Source: Sphingomonas psychrotolerans
GTDB lineage: Bacteria; Pseudomonadota; Alphaproteobacteria; Sphingomonadales; Sphingomonadaceae
Assembly: GCF_002796605.1 (NCBI RefSeq)
Contig: NZ_CP024923.1
Coordinates: forward strand, 3,169,501-3,233,500
Direction of reading: 5' to 3'
DNA: 64,000 bases
Shown: positions 25,675-34,720 of the stretch, one piece after another
Layout of the letters: each line of letters opens with the position of its first letter
Position numbering within the stretch: the stretch's first letter is position 1
Program-made: the position numbers and the translations under genes
The notes under the pieces: generated by a model
The model's input: the letters and a program-made list of their open reading frames with translations, nothing else
The model's database searches: none
What the model was told of the DNA's origin: nothing

Positions 25675-28323
25675 CTACTCCGGCACGAGGTTGGTGTTGG
25701 GAGTATTGATTTGTATGTCCACGCGCAATTGGCTGCCGCCGAACATTCCGGGATGACTCAAATTGGTTTGACCATTGACGCCGCCTGCCGCTTCTGCGGC
25801 TCCAATCTTATTTAGCGCTTTTTCATATGCTCCCGACGAGAGGACCATGGCTTGATCCCTGGGATTAAGTTGAGACATTGTTGCGTTCAGTCCGGTGCGC
25901 ACATCGTTAGCGGTGATTGGTCTGGAGCTAACTAAAGGAGTCGATGCCGTTCTTGATCCGCTTTTATCCATCGGAAGACCGCCCGTGGTCAAAGCTTTTC
26001 CTTGGATCTGTACTGTGACGTTATATACATCTCGCCGCCGAGTTTGCGTCGAAGCGGCCGCTTGCGGCGTCGATCGCGCATCCTCACCATGTCGCCGCAT
26101 TTCAACGGGCCGAGGCGGTCCAAAAAGCGCCCCCGTCAGTAGAGTGGCGGTGGCGCTGGCCGCGGCTGCCAACTCGGGTACGAAAGGAATCAAACAGAGT
26201 GGACCACACATTCCCGTTGGGTCCCGAATATTCAAGGGATCGTTTGCGACGTAGGCGTACAGGTTAACCTGATCATCGTACCCGATTGGGTCGGTCTGCA
26301 GGAACCGCCCAAGGGTCGGCGAGTAGATCCGGGCCTTGTAGTGGTACATGCCGAGCTCGGGAATCCAAGCCTGGCCGGTGTACTGGAAGCGCCCGGCATT
26401 GGTGGCATTGGGAATACCGTATTCGTCATAGGCATTGACGTGCAGGACGTTGCCGGCGCTGTCGGTGACTGCCACGACCGAGCCTTGATGATCGGCGTAG
26501 AGATAGCGGGGTGAGGATACGCTTGCGCCCTCATACCAGACCTGCGGATCGTCGTCGCCGGCCCCGTGCACGTAGCGGCGCAGCACGCTTCCCGAGCTGT
26601 TATACTCCGCAACCAACTCGTCGCCATCGTAGAGGAACTGCGTGACCCCCGCACTGCCCCCGAAGGTCTGGAACAGCCGCCCGAGCGGGTCATAGACCAG
26701 GCTTGCGCCGGTCGACGCCGCCACGAGGCGGTTCTCGGCGTCATAGGTATAGCTGGTGCTGCCGCTGGCGGTCAGGTTGCCGTTGGAGTCATAGCCGAAG
26801 GAGACGCCGCCGGCCGAGTTGTACTGGTTGAGGCCGTTCACCGCGTAGCTGCGGTTCACCCCTACATAACCGGAAAACGCGTATGCATTGTTATCGCGCG
26901 TCCGGCTGACGATCTGGCTCGCAGGGTTGTAGCCCATGCCCACGGTCACGTTGTACCCGGCGCTGGTGAACGCATTGGCGATGGACGTCAGCCGCGAGAT
27001 ACCGTCGTATCCGTAGGTGGAAGGGTTCGCCCAGTTTCCGGTAACGTCATTCCAGCGCTTCATCGCCATGACGCGCCCCGAGGCATCATAGGGCGGGTAG
27101 AAAAGCGGCGAGGTGCTGTTGAGGTCTGCGTAACGGAGCCGCCCAAGTCCGTCCCGATGATGTCTGAAGTAGTTGCCATCGGGATGGGTGAGACGTGCGC
27201 GGGTTCCGTCGTCTTCGTAGGCACTGTCCAAGGTTCGACTGAAGCCACCCATGCTCGTCGTGCTGCTGCCCAGCCGGCCGAAGCCATCATACGCGTTGAT
27301 CACGGCATCGGCGCCGCCCGGACTGTCGAACCGCGCCGAGGTCTGCAAGCCGCGCAGGTCGTAGCTGTAATAAACGTCGCGCGTGGCGCTCGCTGAAACG
27401 TTCGTACAGGCATAGCCGGAAACGCAGGCATCCGGCACGATCTTGCTGGTGAGCCTGTTCAGGGCGTCATAGCCATAGGCGAACGTCCGCCCATCGCGCT
27501 TCCTCAGGCTGGTACGGTTGCCGTTGGCGTCATAGCCATATTCCTCGCGGTCGTTGGTGTTGACCGTGCCCGCAGTGGCCAGCGCGGTGGCGGGCGTCGC
27601 GGAATTGAAGCCTGACGGAGAGGCTCCGTTCGACGGAAACTGCCACTGCACCTGACGGTCGAACCCGTCATGGACCAGTTGCGCCTTGTTGCCATTGGCG
27701 TCGACGACGAACGACTGTTTGCCGTTCGGCGTGTAGTCGTAGGTGACGTAGGCCTGCTCGAGGCTCGTTCCGACACCCTTGCGCACCTGCAACAGCTGCC
27801 CTGCTGCATCGTAGGCATTTCGCATGATGCGGTCGAACGGCGCTGCGCTCACGCTCTGCGAACAGGCGCTTGCCGGCAGCGACCCGAACACCGCCTGCTG
27901 CATGCGGACTGCAGTGCACTCGAGCCGTCCGGATGTATCGTAGCTGTATTGAGTGACCTGATAGACCGTGCCACCGGAGGACCCGCTCTCCTTCAGCTTC
28001 CGGCCCGCGGCATCGTAGGTCGTGTCGAGGGTTTGCTGGACCGTGAACCCCGTCCAGCTGGCCGGCGCCATCGTTTCGGGCTGCCAGGACGCCAGTTCGC
28101 CTTTCTCGACCTTCACCAGACGCCCTGCCGGATCGTAGCTGTTGCGCACCGCCAGATGGTGCAGCGGACCAGTCTCATCAGGATCGGGTGCGATCGTCCC
28201 GGTCACCCGGCGCTCGGCGTCATAACGCGTGGCACTGGTGAACGGCGAGGCCGAGGCCTGCGCCCAGACGGATTGTGGCCATAGCGCCGCCAGTGCGAGC
28301 GCGGATGCAATCAGATTACGCAT
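25675..28323 (-). CDS. RHS repeat-associated core protein with variable C-terminal domain
   Basis: The 882-residue product starts MRNLIASALALAALWPQSVWA (signal peptide), behind GGAAG; TTG 28344 is less likely. It is a long series of YD repeats (YDAAGRKLKES, YGYDANGNRTSLRKR, YDAENRLVAA) followed by the RHS core (YADHQGSVVAVTDSAG, YHYKARIYSPTLGRFLQTDP, VNLYAYVANDPLNIRDPTG). After this core the last 160 residues are non-repetitive (DVYNVTVQIQG ... INTPNTNLVPE) and would be the toxin or effector tip; no known toxin motif is visible. It follows a second secreted RHS protein by 11 bases and precedes a likely immunity gene. Confidence 0.85.
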   Translation of the reverse strand: MRNLIASALALAALWPQSVWAQASASPFTSATRYDAERRVTGTIAPDPDETGPLHHLAVRNSYDPAGRLVKVEKGELASWQPETMAPASWTGFTVQQTLDTTYDAAGRKLKESGSSGGTVYQVTQYSYDTSGRLECTAVRMQQAVFGSLPASACSQSVSAAPFDRIMRNAYDAAGQLLQVRKGVGTSLEQAYVTYDYTPNGKQSFVVDANGNKAQLVHDGFDRQVQWQFPSNGASPSGFNSATPATALATAGTVNTNDREEYGYDANGNRTSLRKRDGRTFAYGYDALNRLTSKIVPDACVSGYACTNVSASATRDVYYSYDLRGLQTSARFDSPGGADAVINAYDGFGRLGSSTTSMGGFSRTLDSAYEDDGTRARLTHPDGNYFRHHRDGLGRLRYADLNSTSPLFYPPYDASGRVMAMKRWNDVTGNWANPSTYGYDGISRLTSIANAFTSAGYNVTVGMGYNPASQIVSRTRDNNAYAFSGYVGVNRSYAVNGLNQYNSAGGVSFGYDSNGNLTASGSTSYTYDAENRLVAASTGASLVYDPLGRLFQTFGGSAGVTQFLYDGDELVAEYNSSGSVLRRYVHGAGDDDPQVWYEGASVSSPRYLYADHQGSVVAVTDSAGNVLHVNAYDEYGIPNATNAGRFQYTGQAWIPELGMYHYKARIYSPTLGRFLQTDPIGYDDQVNLYAYVANDPLNIRDPTGMCGPLCLIPFVPELAAAASATATLLTGALFGPPRPVEMRRHGEDARSTPQAAASTQTRRRDVYNVTVQIQGKALTTGGLPMDKSGSRTASTPLVSSRPITANDVRTGLNATMSQLNPRDQAMVLSSGAYEKALNKIGAAEAAGGVNGQTNLSHPGMFGGSQLRVDIQINTPNTNLVPE

Positions 28324-28334
28324 GCGCGCTTCCT

Positions 28335-30236
28335 TCAGTAGCAACTGGTCAAACCGGCGCGCGGGCTGGTTGTCCAGATCTGGTTGCCTTCCTGGTCATA
28401 TCCGGAGCAACTGCGGACGCTGCGGATTACGCCATCCGCGTCCTGCGCTGTCGTGAGAGTACCCCGCAGCAAGAGGTTGTTGCCTATGGCGCCCGTGGCG
28501 GGTCCATAGTCATAACCGACCACCACTTCGTCCGCAGCACCGCCAGCACAGGCGTTGCCTGTCGTAGCGGTGGCGCGGCAGCTCCGCTCCTCGGCGAGCA
28601 GCCAGACGGGTGTCGTGGCCTGCGAATAGCCACCGCCGCTGTTCCTGATCCAGGCATAGTATTGCGCGTAGGCGTAACGCTTCTGCGAGCGGATGCCGTT
28701 CACCGCCGGACCAGTCGCGGTCAGCACGCCCCCGTGATTGGGATCATAGGTAAAATCCGTGCGATTACCTGCCGGATCGATTACATATTCGGGCTTGCCG
28801 CAAGTCTTTGGATTGGCACAGCTCGCCGGGTAACCGATGACGGGTTCCAGCACGGGAAGGCTGGAGCCGGGCTTGGGGGTCCGCTTGTTGCCAAGCACAT
28901 TACCCTGTTGATCCCGTACGGCCAGATCTTCGTTCCCTTCCGGGAATTTGACGAGGTCCAGTCCGAACGAGCTTATCCCGATCTTGAAGGGGCGCCCCAA
29001 TTCGTCGGCGATGGTGGCCACGCTGCTGGACGGATCGACAAGCACATCCTTTGCGGTTCCGTAGTTCGTTGTGATGTGCGTATTCGAATCCAGTACCGTC
29101 CAATAGTTCGCGTCCCCGTTGTAGCTGTTGCACAGATACAGATTGTTGTTGGAAATCGCCTGCATGTTCGTTGCGTAGGCGTAAGTAATGGTCCTGCTGG
29201 CCGCATCGGTTTGCGAAATGACCGGGTCCCGCAACCTGGCTTGTGGCTGGATCGGATAGGAATTGGCCGGATCGTTGGGGCAGGCGAAATAGGTGTTCTG
29301 GATGGCGCAAACAGATTGCCCGGGAAGCTTGACACAGCCGAGCTTGTCAGCGCCCGTGTAGGTATAGGTGGTGGCTGCCCCGGCTTTCGTGGCCGACACC
29401 AGCAGATTTGCGGCGCTGTTGTAGCTCCCGGGGGTGTAGGCATAGGTCACGGTCTGCGCATTCGCCGGACAACTCGAAGTCGAATTGACGTAGACGCTTG
29501 CCATGTTCACAGCGCAGACGGTGGTATAGCCATTGAACAGGATCGCCCAGCCGCGATTGCTGATGACGCTCTTGATCCGGTTGTCCGACCCGTAGGTCCA
29601 ATCCCAGCGCGTGCCATTCGGCATCGTCAGATTGGAGATGTATCCCCCTGCACCGGTCGTGAAGTTGACTACCGTCCCGTCCGAATCCGTGAAGGTATAA
29701 TATCCGGCGCCGGTGGTCCCGTTGAATACGAGCGTGCTCGGCGTGCTGGTTGGGTAGTATGTGCCCACCGGCCCTCCCGTGGTGGTCACATTCGGCTTGT
29801 AGCGGCTGCCGCCCTCGAACGTGGCGGAGCGCCCGCCGATGGTTACGGTGTAAACATAAGGCTGACGGCCAGGGAGCGGAGGATCTTCGCCGGGCCCGGT
29901 TGGGATAGGTGCCGCGGTGACATATCCCTGCAGGCTATGCGTCCAGCCTCGTGCACCCATGAAGATATCCGAGGGCACATCGATCGCACTCATGTACGTC
30001 CGCGTGAGACTGAGCCCCTCGCCGCCACTTCCTCCGATCGCCAGGTCGCCATCGCTGTAGGAATAGGAGCCGCTCCGGTAATTCACCCCCTCTGGACTCG
30101 AGGTGCTGAGCGGCGGCGGCGGGGCGTATTGTGCGTACGCCGGACCGGCCAGGCTCGCCGAAAGCAGGAGGGCATACGCCAGGCACCGGCCATTTTTTGC
30201 AAAAATCATGGGCAAATTTCCGAAACTGAAGAACAT
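28335..30236 (-). CDS. Secreted RHS/YD-repeat protein (N-terminal RHS part)
   Basis: The 633-residue product has an N-terminal signal peptide (MIFAKNGRCLAYALLLSASLAG then AYAQ). The DUF6531-like start (GVNYRSGSYSYSDGDLAIGG, GLSLTRTYMSAID) is followed by loosely conserved YD repeats (FTDSDGTVVNF, WDWTYGSDNRIKSVIS, VIDPAGNRTDFTYDPNHGGV). It ends 11 bases before the next RHS gene. In many bacteria both parts are one chain; here they are separate secreted proteins that may assemble the RHS shell together. Confidence 0.8.
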   Translation of the reverse strand: MFFSFGNLPMIFAKNGRCLAYALLLSASLAGPAYAQYAPPPPLSTSSPEGVNYRSGSYSYSDGDLAIGGSGGEGLSLTRTYMSAIDVPSDIFMGARGWTHSLQGYVTAAPIPTGPGEDPPLPGRQPYVYTVTIGGRSATFEGGSRYKPNVTTTGGPVGTYYPTSTPSTLVFNGTTGAGYYTFTDSDGTVVNFTTGAGGYISNLTMPNGTRWDWTYGSDNRIKSVISNRGWAILFNGYTTVCAVNMASVYVNSTSSCPANAQTVTYAYTPGSYNSAANLLVSATKAGAATTYTYTGADKLGCVKLPGQSVCAIQNTYFACPNDPANSYPIQPQARLRDPVISQTDAASRTITYAYATNMQAISNNNLYLCNSYNGDANYWTVLDSNTHITTNYGTAKDVLVDPSSSVATIADELGRPFKIGISSFGLDLVKFPEGNEDLAVRDQQGNVLGNKRTPKPGSSLPVLEPVIGYPASCANPKTCGKPEYVIDPAGNRTDFTYDPNHGGVLTATGPAVNGIRSQKRYAYAQYYAWIRNSGGGYSQATTPVWLLAEERSCRATATTGNACAGGAADEVVVGYDYGPATGAIGNNLLLRGTLTTAQDADGVIRSVRSCSGYDQEGNQIWTTSPRAGLTSCY

Positions 30237-30427
30237 TTGTCAGGCTCAGGCGGACTGTCGATCCCGCCCGCCCATTTCGCGGACGCTGCGCCAGGATTCT
30301 TTGCCCCCGGCAACCATGATCGCGGCACAATTGAACAAAAGCGGATGCATAGGCCTCCGGGAGACGGTGACTGTGATGCAGGTAGCAGCAGGTGCCAACA
30401 GTTTGCGCTGACCGGAACGCAGGATTG

Positions 30428-30760
30428 TCAATTGCCCGCGCTTGGTTCGCGAACTGTTTGCTGGTCGTTGGGTCTCGTCGCCGTTCCGCCTTGCGCCCCA
30501 TCAGGTGCGGAAATGCTGGTCGGCTGTGTCGCACACGTGGGAAGGCCGCTTGTGTTCACCACATATTGAACACGGTTCCCTGCCTTGTCGAAGCAGGTGC
30601 CGGTCACGGTTCCGCTGTTCGGACCGCCGGTGTTGCTGGTGTGAGCCAGCCGACCAAGCGAGTCATATTCGTAAGCGGTGACTTCCTGGGTTGTCCCGGC
30701 AAGACTTCCGGAGGCAATCAACATGCCGGCTGCACCGCCGACCACGCACTTTCGTAAACT
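30428..30760 (-). CDS. Small secreted YD-repeat protein
   Basis: The 110-residue product from GTG 30760 has GGGGGG six bases upstream. A signal peptide (RKCVVGGAAGMLIASGSLAG) precedes a single YD repeat (YEYDSLGRLAHTSNTGG) and CFDKAGNRVQYVVN with two cysteines. It is the first gene of the RHS series. Function unknown; it may be a chaperone-like or capping piece of the RHS shell. Confidence 0.65.
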   Translation of the reverse strand, partial: SLRKCVVGGAAGMLIASGSLAGTTQEVTAYEYDSLGRLAHTSNTGGPNSGTVTGTCFDKAGNRVQYVVNTSGLPTCATQPTSISAPDGAQGGTATRPNDQQTVREPSAGN

Positions 30761-31101
30761 CACTCGCTGCCCCCCCGCTGTCCCCACGTGCCATCTGTGA
30801 CCATGGCATTGATCGTGTCAACGCGCAGTTTCTTGCCCCCGTACTTTCCGGAAGCCGGCTTGCTGTTTCAAGTTCGCCGGAAGATCCGCCGGGCTCGAGC
30901 CCTCTCAACGCGGCACCGATTGTCTCGGGTTCTCGGGCGTCTCATCAAACGTGCAGATGTTCACCGAATGAAGGACTGCTTTCGCGTGCCGGGCATTCAA
31001 AAGCTGCCTGGCCGCTAACGGCCCACTTTCGGCCATTCAATTGTCGCACCGCCAGGCTCAGAACCGGACCGCCAGCGGCCGTTCACGACCTTGCGACAGC
31101 A
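30761..31101. other. Gap between the RHS locus and the integrase
   Basis: About 340 bases. No convincing gene on either strand. It probably holds the promoter of the minus-strand RHS genes. Confidence 0.4.
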
Positions 31102-32322
31102 TCATGCCCACGAACGTTTCGCCGAAGCCACGTCGGTGACAGTGGCCCGTAGCGTGTCGAGATGGTCGCTCCACCACTGATGCATGGCGACGCGCTCCTC
31201 CCAATAGGCACCGCGATTATAGATGCCGCGCACAGCATCCTTGTCCGCATGGGCGAGCGAACGTTCGATTGCGTCGGCGCTCCACATGCCGCTTTCATTG
31301 AGAAGTGTAGACGCAGTCGTGCGAAGGCCGTGCGCTGTAACCTCTCCGGCGGCATAGCCGAGGCGACGAAACACCTGGTTGACGGTATTCTCGCTGAGTG
31401 GGCGGCGCGAGGTGTGAAATGCCGGGAAGACATATCCATCCGGCCCCGTCAGGGGATGAAGCTCCGCGAGATATGCCAGCACCTGTCGGGACAGCGGGAC
31501 GGCATGCGGTCGCCGCATCTTCATGCGTTCGGCGGGGATGCGCCAAACCGCATTCTCCAGATCGAACTCGGGCCATAATGCCTGACGAAGCTCGCCAGGG
31601 CGGGCCATCACATGGGGCGATATCTGCACAGCCAGCCGGGTGATGTGGTGGCCGGTATAAGCGTCTACCGAGCGCAGCAACTCACCTACGCCCGCTGGAT
31701 CGAGAATAGCGCCGTGGTGCGTCGTCTTAGGGGTTATTAGGGCGCCACGCAGAAACGCCGTAGGATCACTTTCCGCTCGCGCCGTGGCAATGGCATACCG
31801 AAATACACGCCCCGCAAACGACCGGCATCGCCGTGCGGTCTCGTACTTGCCCTTCGCTTCAATTCGTTTGAGAGCTGCCAGCACGTCAATCGGTTTGAGG
31901 TCTCCGATGGGCTGGCCCGCCAACGGGCTGAGCTGCTCGAGTAGCCAGTTGGCCTTGGCCGTCGTGGTATCGGCGCGGCCCTCGGCGACCATCTTTGCGA
32001 TATACTCCTTGCCGATTTGGTCGAAGGTGTTCGCCGCGCTGTATGCCGCCAGCAGCTTTTCCCGCTTCCGTTCGAACAGAGGATCCAGGCCCTCACGGAG
32101 CTTCTGCCGTGCCTCATCTCGCTTCTGACGCGCCTCCGCCAGACCAATTTCAGGGTAACGGCCGAACGCAATGCGCTTGTCCTTGCCGAGGAAAGTGAAC
32201 TTGAAGCGCCAGAGTTTCGACCCTGTTGGATGCACCTCGATGTAGAGGCCGCGCTCGTCCGCTTTTTTGTAGATGCGATCCCTCGGCTTGAGGGCGCGGA
32301 TTTCCAGATCTTTCAAAGCCAT
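31102..32322 (-). CDS. P4-type tyrosine integrase of the island
   Basis: The 406-residue product starts MALKDLEIRALKPRDRIYKK with GGGAG eight bases upstream. The DUF4102 arm-binding head spans about 1-90, and the SAM-like core-binding domain about 95-190. The catalytic domain contains the Arg in ARPGELRQALW, HGLRTTASTLLNE (HxxR), the His in LAHADKDAVR and the Tyr in IYNRGAYWEER. The gene is intact. It points away from tRNA-Leu(CAG) with its start 230 bases from the tRNA 3' end, the usual layout for integration into a tRNA 3' end. It is clearly related to the decayed integrase at 3919-5136. Confidence 0.95.
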   Translation of the reverse strand: MALKDLEIRALKPRDRIYKKADERGLYIEVHPTGSKLWRFKFTFLGKDKRIAFGRYPEIGLAEARQKRDEARQKLREGLDPLFERKREKLLAAYSAANTFDQIGKEYIAKMVAEGRADTTTAKANWLLEQLSPLAGQPIGDLKPIDVLAALKRIEAKGKYETARRCRSFAGRVFRYAIATARAESDPTAFLRGALITPKTTHHGAILDPAGVGELLRSVDAYTGHHITRLAVQISPHVMARPGELRQALWPEFDLENAVWRIPAERMKMRRPHAVPLSRQVLAYLAELHPLTGPDGYVFPAFHTSRRPLSENTVNQVFRRLGYAAGEVTAHGLRTTASTLLNESGMWSADAIERSLAHADKDAVRGIYNRGAYWEERVAMHQWWSDHLDTLRATVTDVASAKRSWA

Positions 32323-32378
32323 ATGCCAAACTCCCGATTCGATCGGTTCTGTTCGGATGGCGACCACTTTTATCCCTC

Positions 32379-32419
32379 GATATGGCCCCTCTGGCCACCA
32401 GATTTTCCGGGGCCATATC
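32379..32419. repeat. Inverted repeat in the integrase promoter region
   Basis: GATATGGCCCC (32379-32389) and GGGGCCATATC (32409-32419) are perfectly complementary with a 19-base spacer; further TGGCC blocks lie around it. It is a candidate integrase-arm, excisionase (AlpA) or repressor site between the att site and int. Confidence 0.5.
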
Positions 32420-32551
32420 TGGCTCCGAAGGTGGCCCTTGTGGCCCTGAGATCGACTGAAACCTACTCGGACATTTTCGCACCGAACCGAGCAAAAGTGG
32501 CAGTTTTCTGCCGTTTTTGTCGATGGGGCGGGATGCCTTGAGATAGGTAAG

Positions 32552-32573
32552 TGGTGCCCAGAAGAGGACTCGA
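32552..32573. repeat. Right attachment site within the tRNA-Leu 3' end
   Basis: TGGTGCCCAGAAGAGGACTC(GA) is the copy matching 5301-5321 in direct orientation. Exact crossover bases cannot be read because the left copy has diverged. Confidence 0.6.
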
Positions 32574-32638
32574 ACCTCCACGCCCTTGCGAGCGCCAGCA
32601 CCTGAAGCTGGTGCGTCTACCAATTCCGCCATCTGGGC
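32552..32638 (-). tRNA. tRNA-Leu(CAG)
   Basis: An 87-base class II tRNA including encoded CCA. The acceptor stem GCCCAGA pairs with TCTGGGC, followed by discriminator A and CCA. The D-arm is GCGGAATTGGTAGACGC, and the anticodon stem-loop is CCAGC-TTCAGGT-GCTGG with anticodon CAG. A long variable arm and the T-loop GGTTCGAGTCC follow. It is intact, and its 3' end forms the right boundary of the island. Confidence 0.97.
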
Positions 32639-32654
32639 ACGGGGTAGGCGGCGC

Positions 32655-32683
32655 GCTCTATTGGAGGGTCGGGCGGCTGTCAA
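32655..32683 (-). promoter_or_regulatory. Promoter of tRNA-Leu
   Basis: On the minus strand TTGACA (32683-32678), a 17-base spacer and TAGAGC (32660-32655) lie about 17 bases before the tRNA. The -35 box matches the consensus perfectly, fitting a strongly expressed stable-RNA gene. Confidence 0.75.
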
Positions 32684-32789
32684 CACCGCGTCGCCACCGC
32701 GAGCACGGCTCCGTCCATCGCCCGCACCGCTTGCCGTTTGCGTGGCCACGCGGCATGGGGGCGGCTCGCATGAGGCTCAAGAGGCAGGC

Positions 32790-33728
32790 ATGAAAGACAG
32801 GCTGGTAACGCTGATCGGCGGCGGCGGGTTTCTGGGGCGCTATGTGGCCCAGGAGCTCTATCGCGCAGGTGCGCGCGTGCGAATCGCACAGAAGCGACCG
32901 CGGGACGCGTGGTTCCTCAAGCCATTGGGCGGCCTCGGCCAGACCCAGTTCGTCGCGGCCGATGTGACCCGGCCCGACACGATCGCGCGCGCGATCGAAG
33001 GATCGGATCTGGTGGTCAATCTCGCCGGCACCTTCGGCGGCGCGATGCAGAAGGTCCATGTCGACGGCGCCCGCAACATTGCCGAGGCGGCGCGGCGGAA
33101 CGGCGTCCATGCGCTGGTCCATCTCTCCGCGCTGGGCGCCGATCTCGACTCGCCGGCGGCTTATGGCCGCTCCAAGGCGCAGGGCGAGCGCGCAGTGCGT
33201 GAAGCCTTTCCCAACGCGACGATCCTGCGCCCGGCAGTGGTGTTCGGCCGTGAGGATGCCTTTGTGAACCGATTCGCTGCGATGATCGCGGTCGCGCCCC
33301 TGGTGCCCGTTCTGCGCACCGGCGTGCGCTTCCAGCCGGTCTATGTCACCGACGTGGCAATGGCGGCGGTCAAGGCATTGTCCGATCCCGCCCGGCATGG
33401 CGGCCACATCTACGAGCTCGGCGGCCCCGACATAGTGACGATGGGCGCGCTCTATCGCTGGATCGCAGCCGCTATCGGACGCGACGCGCGGTTCATCGAG
33501 CTTCCCGATGCATTGGGTAGCCTCGTCGCGATGTTGGGCGCACTCCCGGGTGCGCCGATCACCAGCGATCAGTGGCGGATGCTCCAGCGGGACAATGTCG
33601 TCTCTGCCGGTGCCGAGGGCTTCGCGCAGCTCGGCATCGCGCCGACCCCGCTTGCCAGCGTGGCGCCGAGCTGGCTGGTGCGCTTTCGCCGACATGGCCG
33701 GTTCGCCCAGATCGGCGCGGCTGCCTGA
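32790..33728 (+). CDS. NDUFA9-like NAD(P)-binding protein (atypical short-chain dehydrogenase)
   Basis: The 312-residue product starts MKDRLVTLIGGGGFLGRYVA, a Rossmann GGxGFxGR dinucleotide-binding motif. It continues with DVTRPDTIARAIEGSDLVVNLAG, VHVDGARNIAEAAR, LVHLSALGAD and YGRSKAQGE (atypical active-site Tyr-Lys), as in the complex I NDUFA9 subfamily of epimerase-like proteins. The later part (ATILRPAVVFGREDAFVNRFA, FQPVYVTDVAMAA, YELGGPDIVTMGALY) is also typical. In alphaproteobacteria this gene often precedes uppP, as here (70 bases away). Role: probably respiratory or lipid-quinone related, not proven. Confidence 0.9.
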   Translation: MKDRLVTLIGGGGFLGRYVAQELYRAGARVRIAQKRPRDAWFLKPLGGLGQTQFVAADVTRPDTIARAIEGSDLVVNLAGTFGGAMQKVHVDGARNIAEAARRNGVHALVHLSALGADLDSPAAYGRSKAQGERAVREAFPNATILRPAVVFGREDAFVNRFAAMIAVAPLVPVLRTGVRFQPVYVTDVAMAAVKALSDPARHGGHIYELGGPDIVTMGALYRWIAAAIGRDARFIELPDALGSLVAMLGALPGAPITSDQWRMLQRDNVVSAGAEGFAQLGIAPTPLASVAPSWLVRFRRHGRFAQIGAAA

Positions 33729-33797
33729 CGCGACTCCGCATGACCCAGCGCACCGGCCACGCGCCGGGGCGCGCGTGACCGAGAGGCCTTTTTGCCC

Positions 33798-34598
33798 ATG
33801 ACCGAATTTCTCGTCGCGATCCTGCTCGGCATCGTCGAAGGCGTCACCGAATTCCTCCCCGTCTCCTCCACCGGGCATCTGATCCTCGCGAGCGAGCTGA
33901 TGGGCTACGACGCCGCACAATGGGCGGTGTTCAACATCGCGATCCAGCCAGGCGCGATCCTTGCCATCGTCGTGCTCTATTGGCGCACCTTTCTCGCGGT
34001 GTTCAAAGGGCTGCTCAAATGGGAGCCGGCATCAGTCGCGTTCGTCCGCAACCTGCTGATCGCCTTCTTCCCCGCCGTCGTGCTCGGGCTCGCTTTCGGC
34101 GACCAGATCGATGCGTTGCTCGAGAACGCCGTGGTCGTCGCGTGGGCATTGATCGTCGGTGGTGTTGCGATCCTCGTCGTCGAGCGGTTCGCGCGGACCG
34201 AGAATGTGTTGGGTATTTCGGGGGTGTCGACGGGGCAGTCGATCAAGATCGGGCTGGTCCAGTGCCTCGCGATGATCCCGGGCGTGAGCCGTTCGGGGGC
34301 GACCATCATGGGGGCGATGGCGCTGGGCGTCGACCGACGCACTGCCGCTGATTTCAGCTTCTTCCTCGCGCTGCCGACACTGACCGGCGCTACCGTGCTC
34401 CAGCTCTACAAGCACCGTGACGCGATCACCGCCGATGGCCTCGAGCTGATCGCCGTGGGATTCGTCGTGAGTTTCATCGTCGCGCTCGCAGTAGTGAAAG
34501 CGTTTCTGGCGATCGTGACGCGCCATGGTTTCGCGCCTTTCGCCTGGTACCGAATCGTGGCCGGTGCTGCCGCTCTGCTGTGGCTAGGTATGAGATAG
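33798..34598 (+). CDS. uppP: Undecaprenyl-diphosphatase UppP (BacA)
   Basis: The 266-residue integral membrane enzyme dephosphorylates undecaprenyl pyrophosphate at the cytoplasmic membrane and recycles the lipid carrier for peptidoglycan and polysaccharide synthesis. Both signature motifs are present: EGVTEFLPVSSTGHL at the N-terminus and PGVSRSGATI at about residue 160. The start is ATG 33798; a TTG two codons earlier is unlikely. Confidence 0.96.
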   Translation: MTEFLVAILLGIVEGVTEFLPVSSTGHLILASELMGYDAAQWAVFNIAIQPGAILAIVVLYWRTFLAVFKGLLKWEPASVAFVRNLLIAFFPAVVLGLAFGDQIDALLENAVVVAWALIVGGVAILVVERFARTENVLGISGVSTGQSIKIGLVQCLAMIPGVSRSGATIMGAMALGVDRRTAADFSFFLALPTLTGATVLQLYKHRDAITADGLELIAVGFVVSFIVALAVVKAFLAIVTRHGFAPFAWYRIVAGAAALLWLGMR

Positions 34599-34720
34599 GT
34601 CCAAAGCGGCCATAGTCAGGCGCAACAATCTTACGTTTCGCCTGTTAGCCCAGAATAAAGTGGCTTAATAGGTCAGTATTGCTGCTTTATTTATCCTGCT
34701 CCCTTGGATAGGGCGCGGGC

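Noticed and set aside
28275..30569. Long open frame on the plus strand (764 codons)
   Set aside because: It lies wholly antisense to the secreted RHS gene, whose signal peptide and YD repeats are clear; the antisense product has no domain.
34617..34644. Possible terminator after uppP (CAGGCG ... CGCCTG)
   Set aside because: Only a 6-base stem with a 16-base loop and no T-run.
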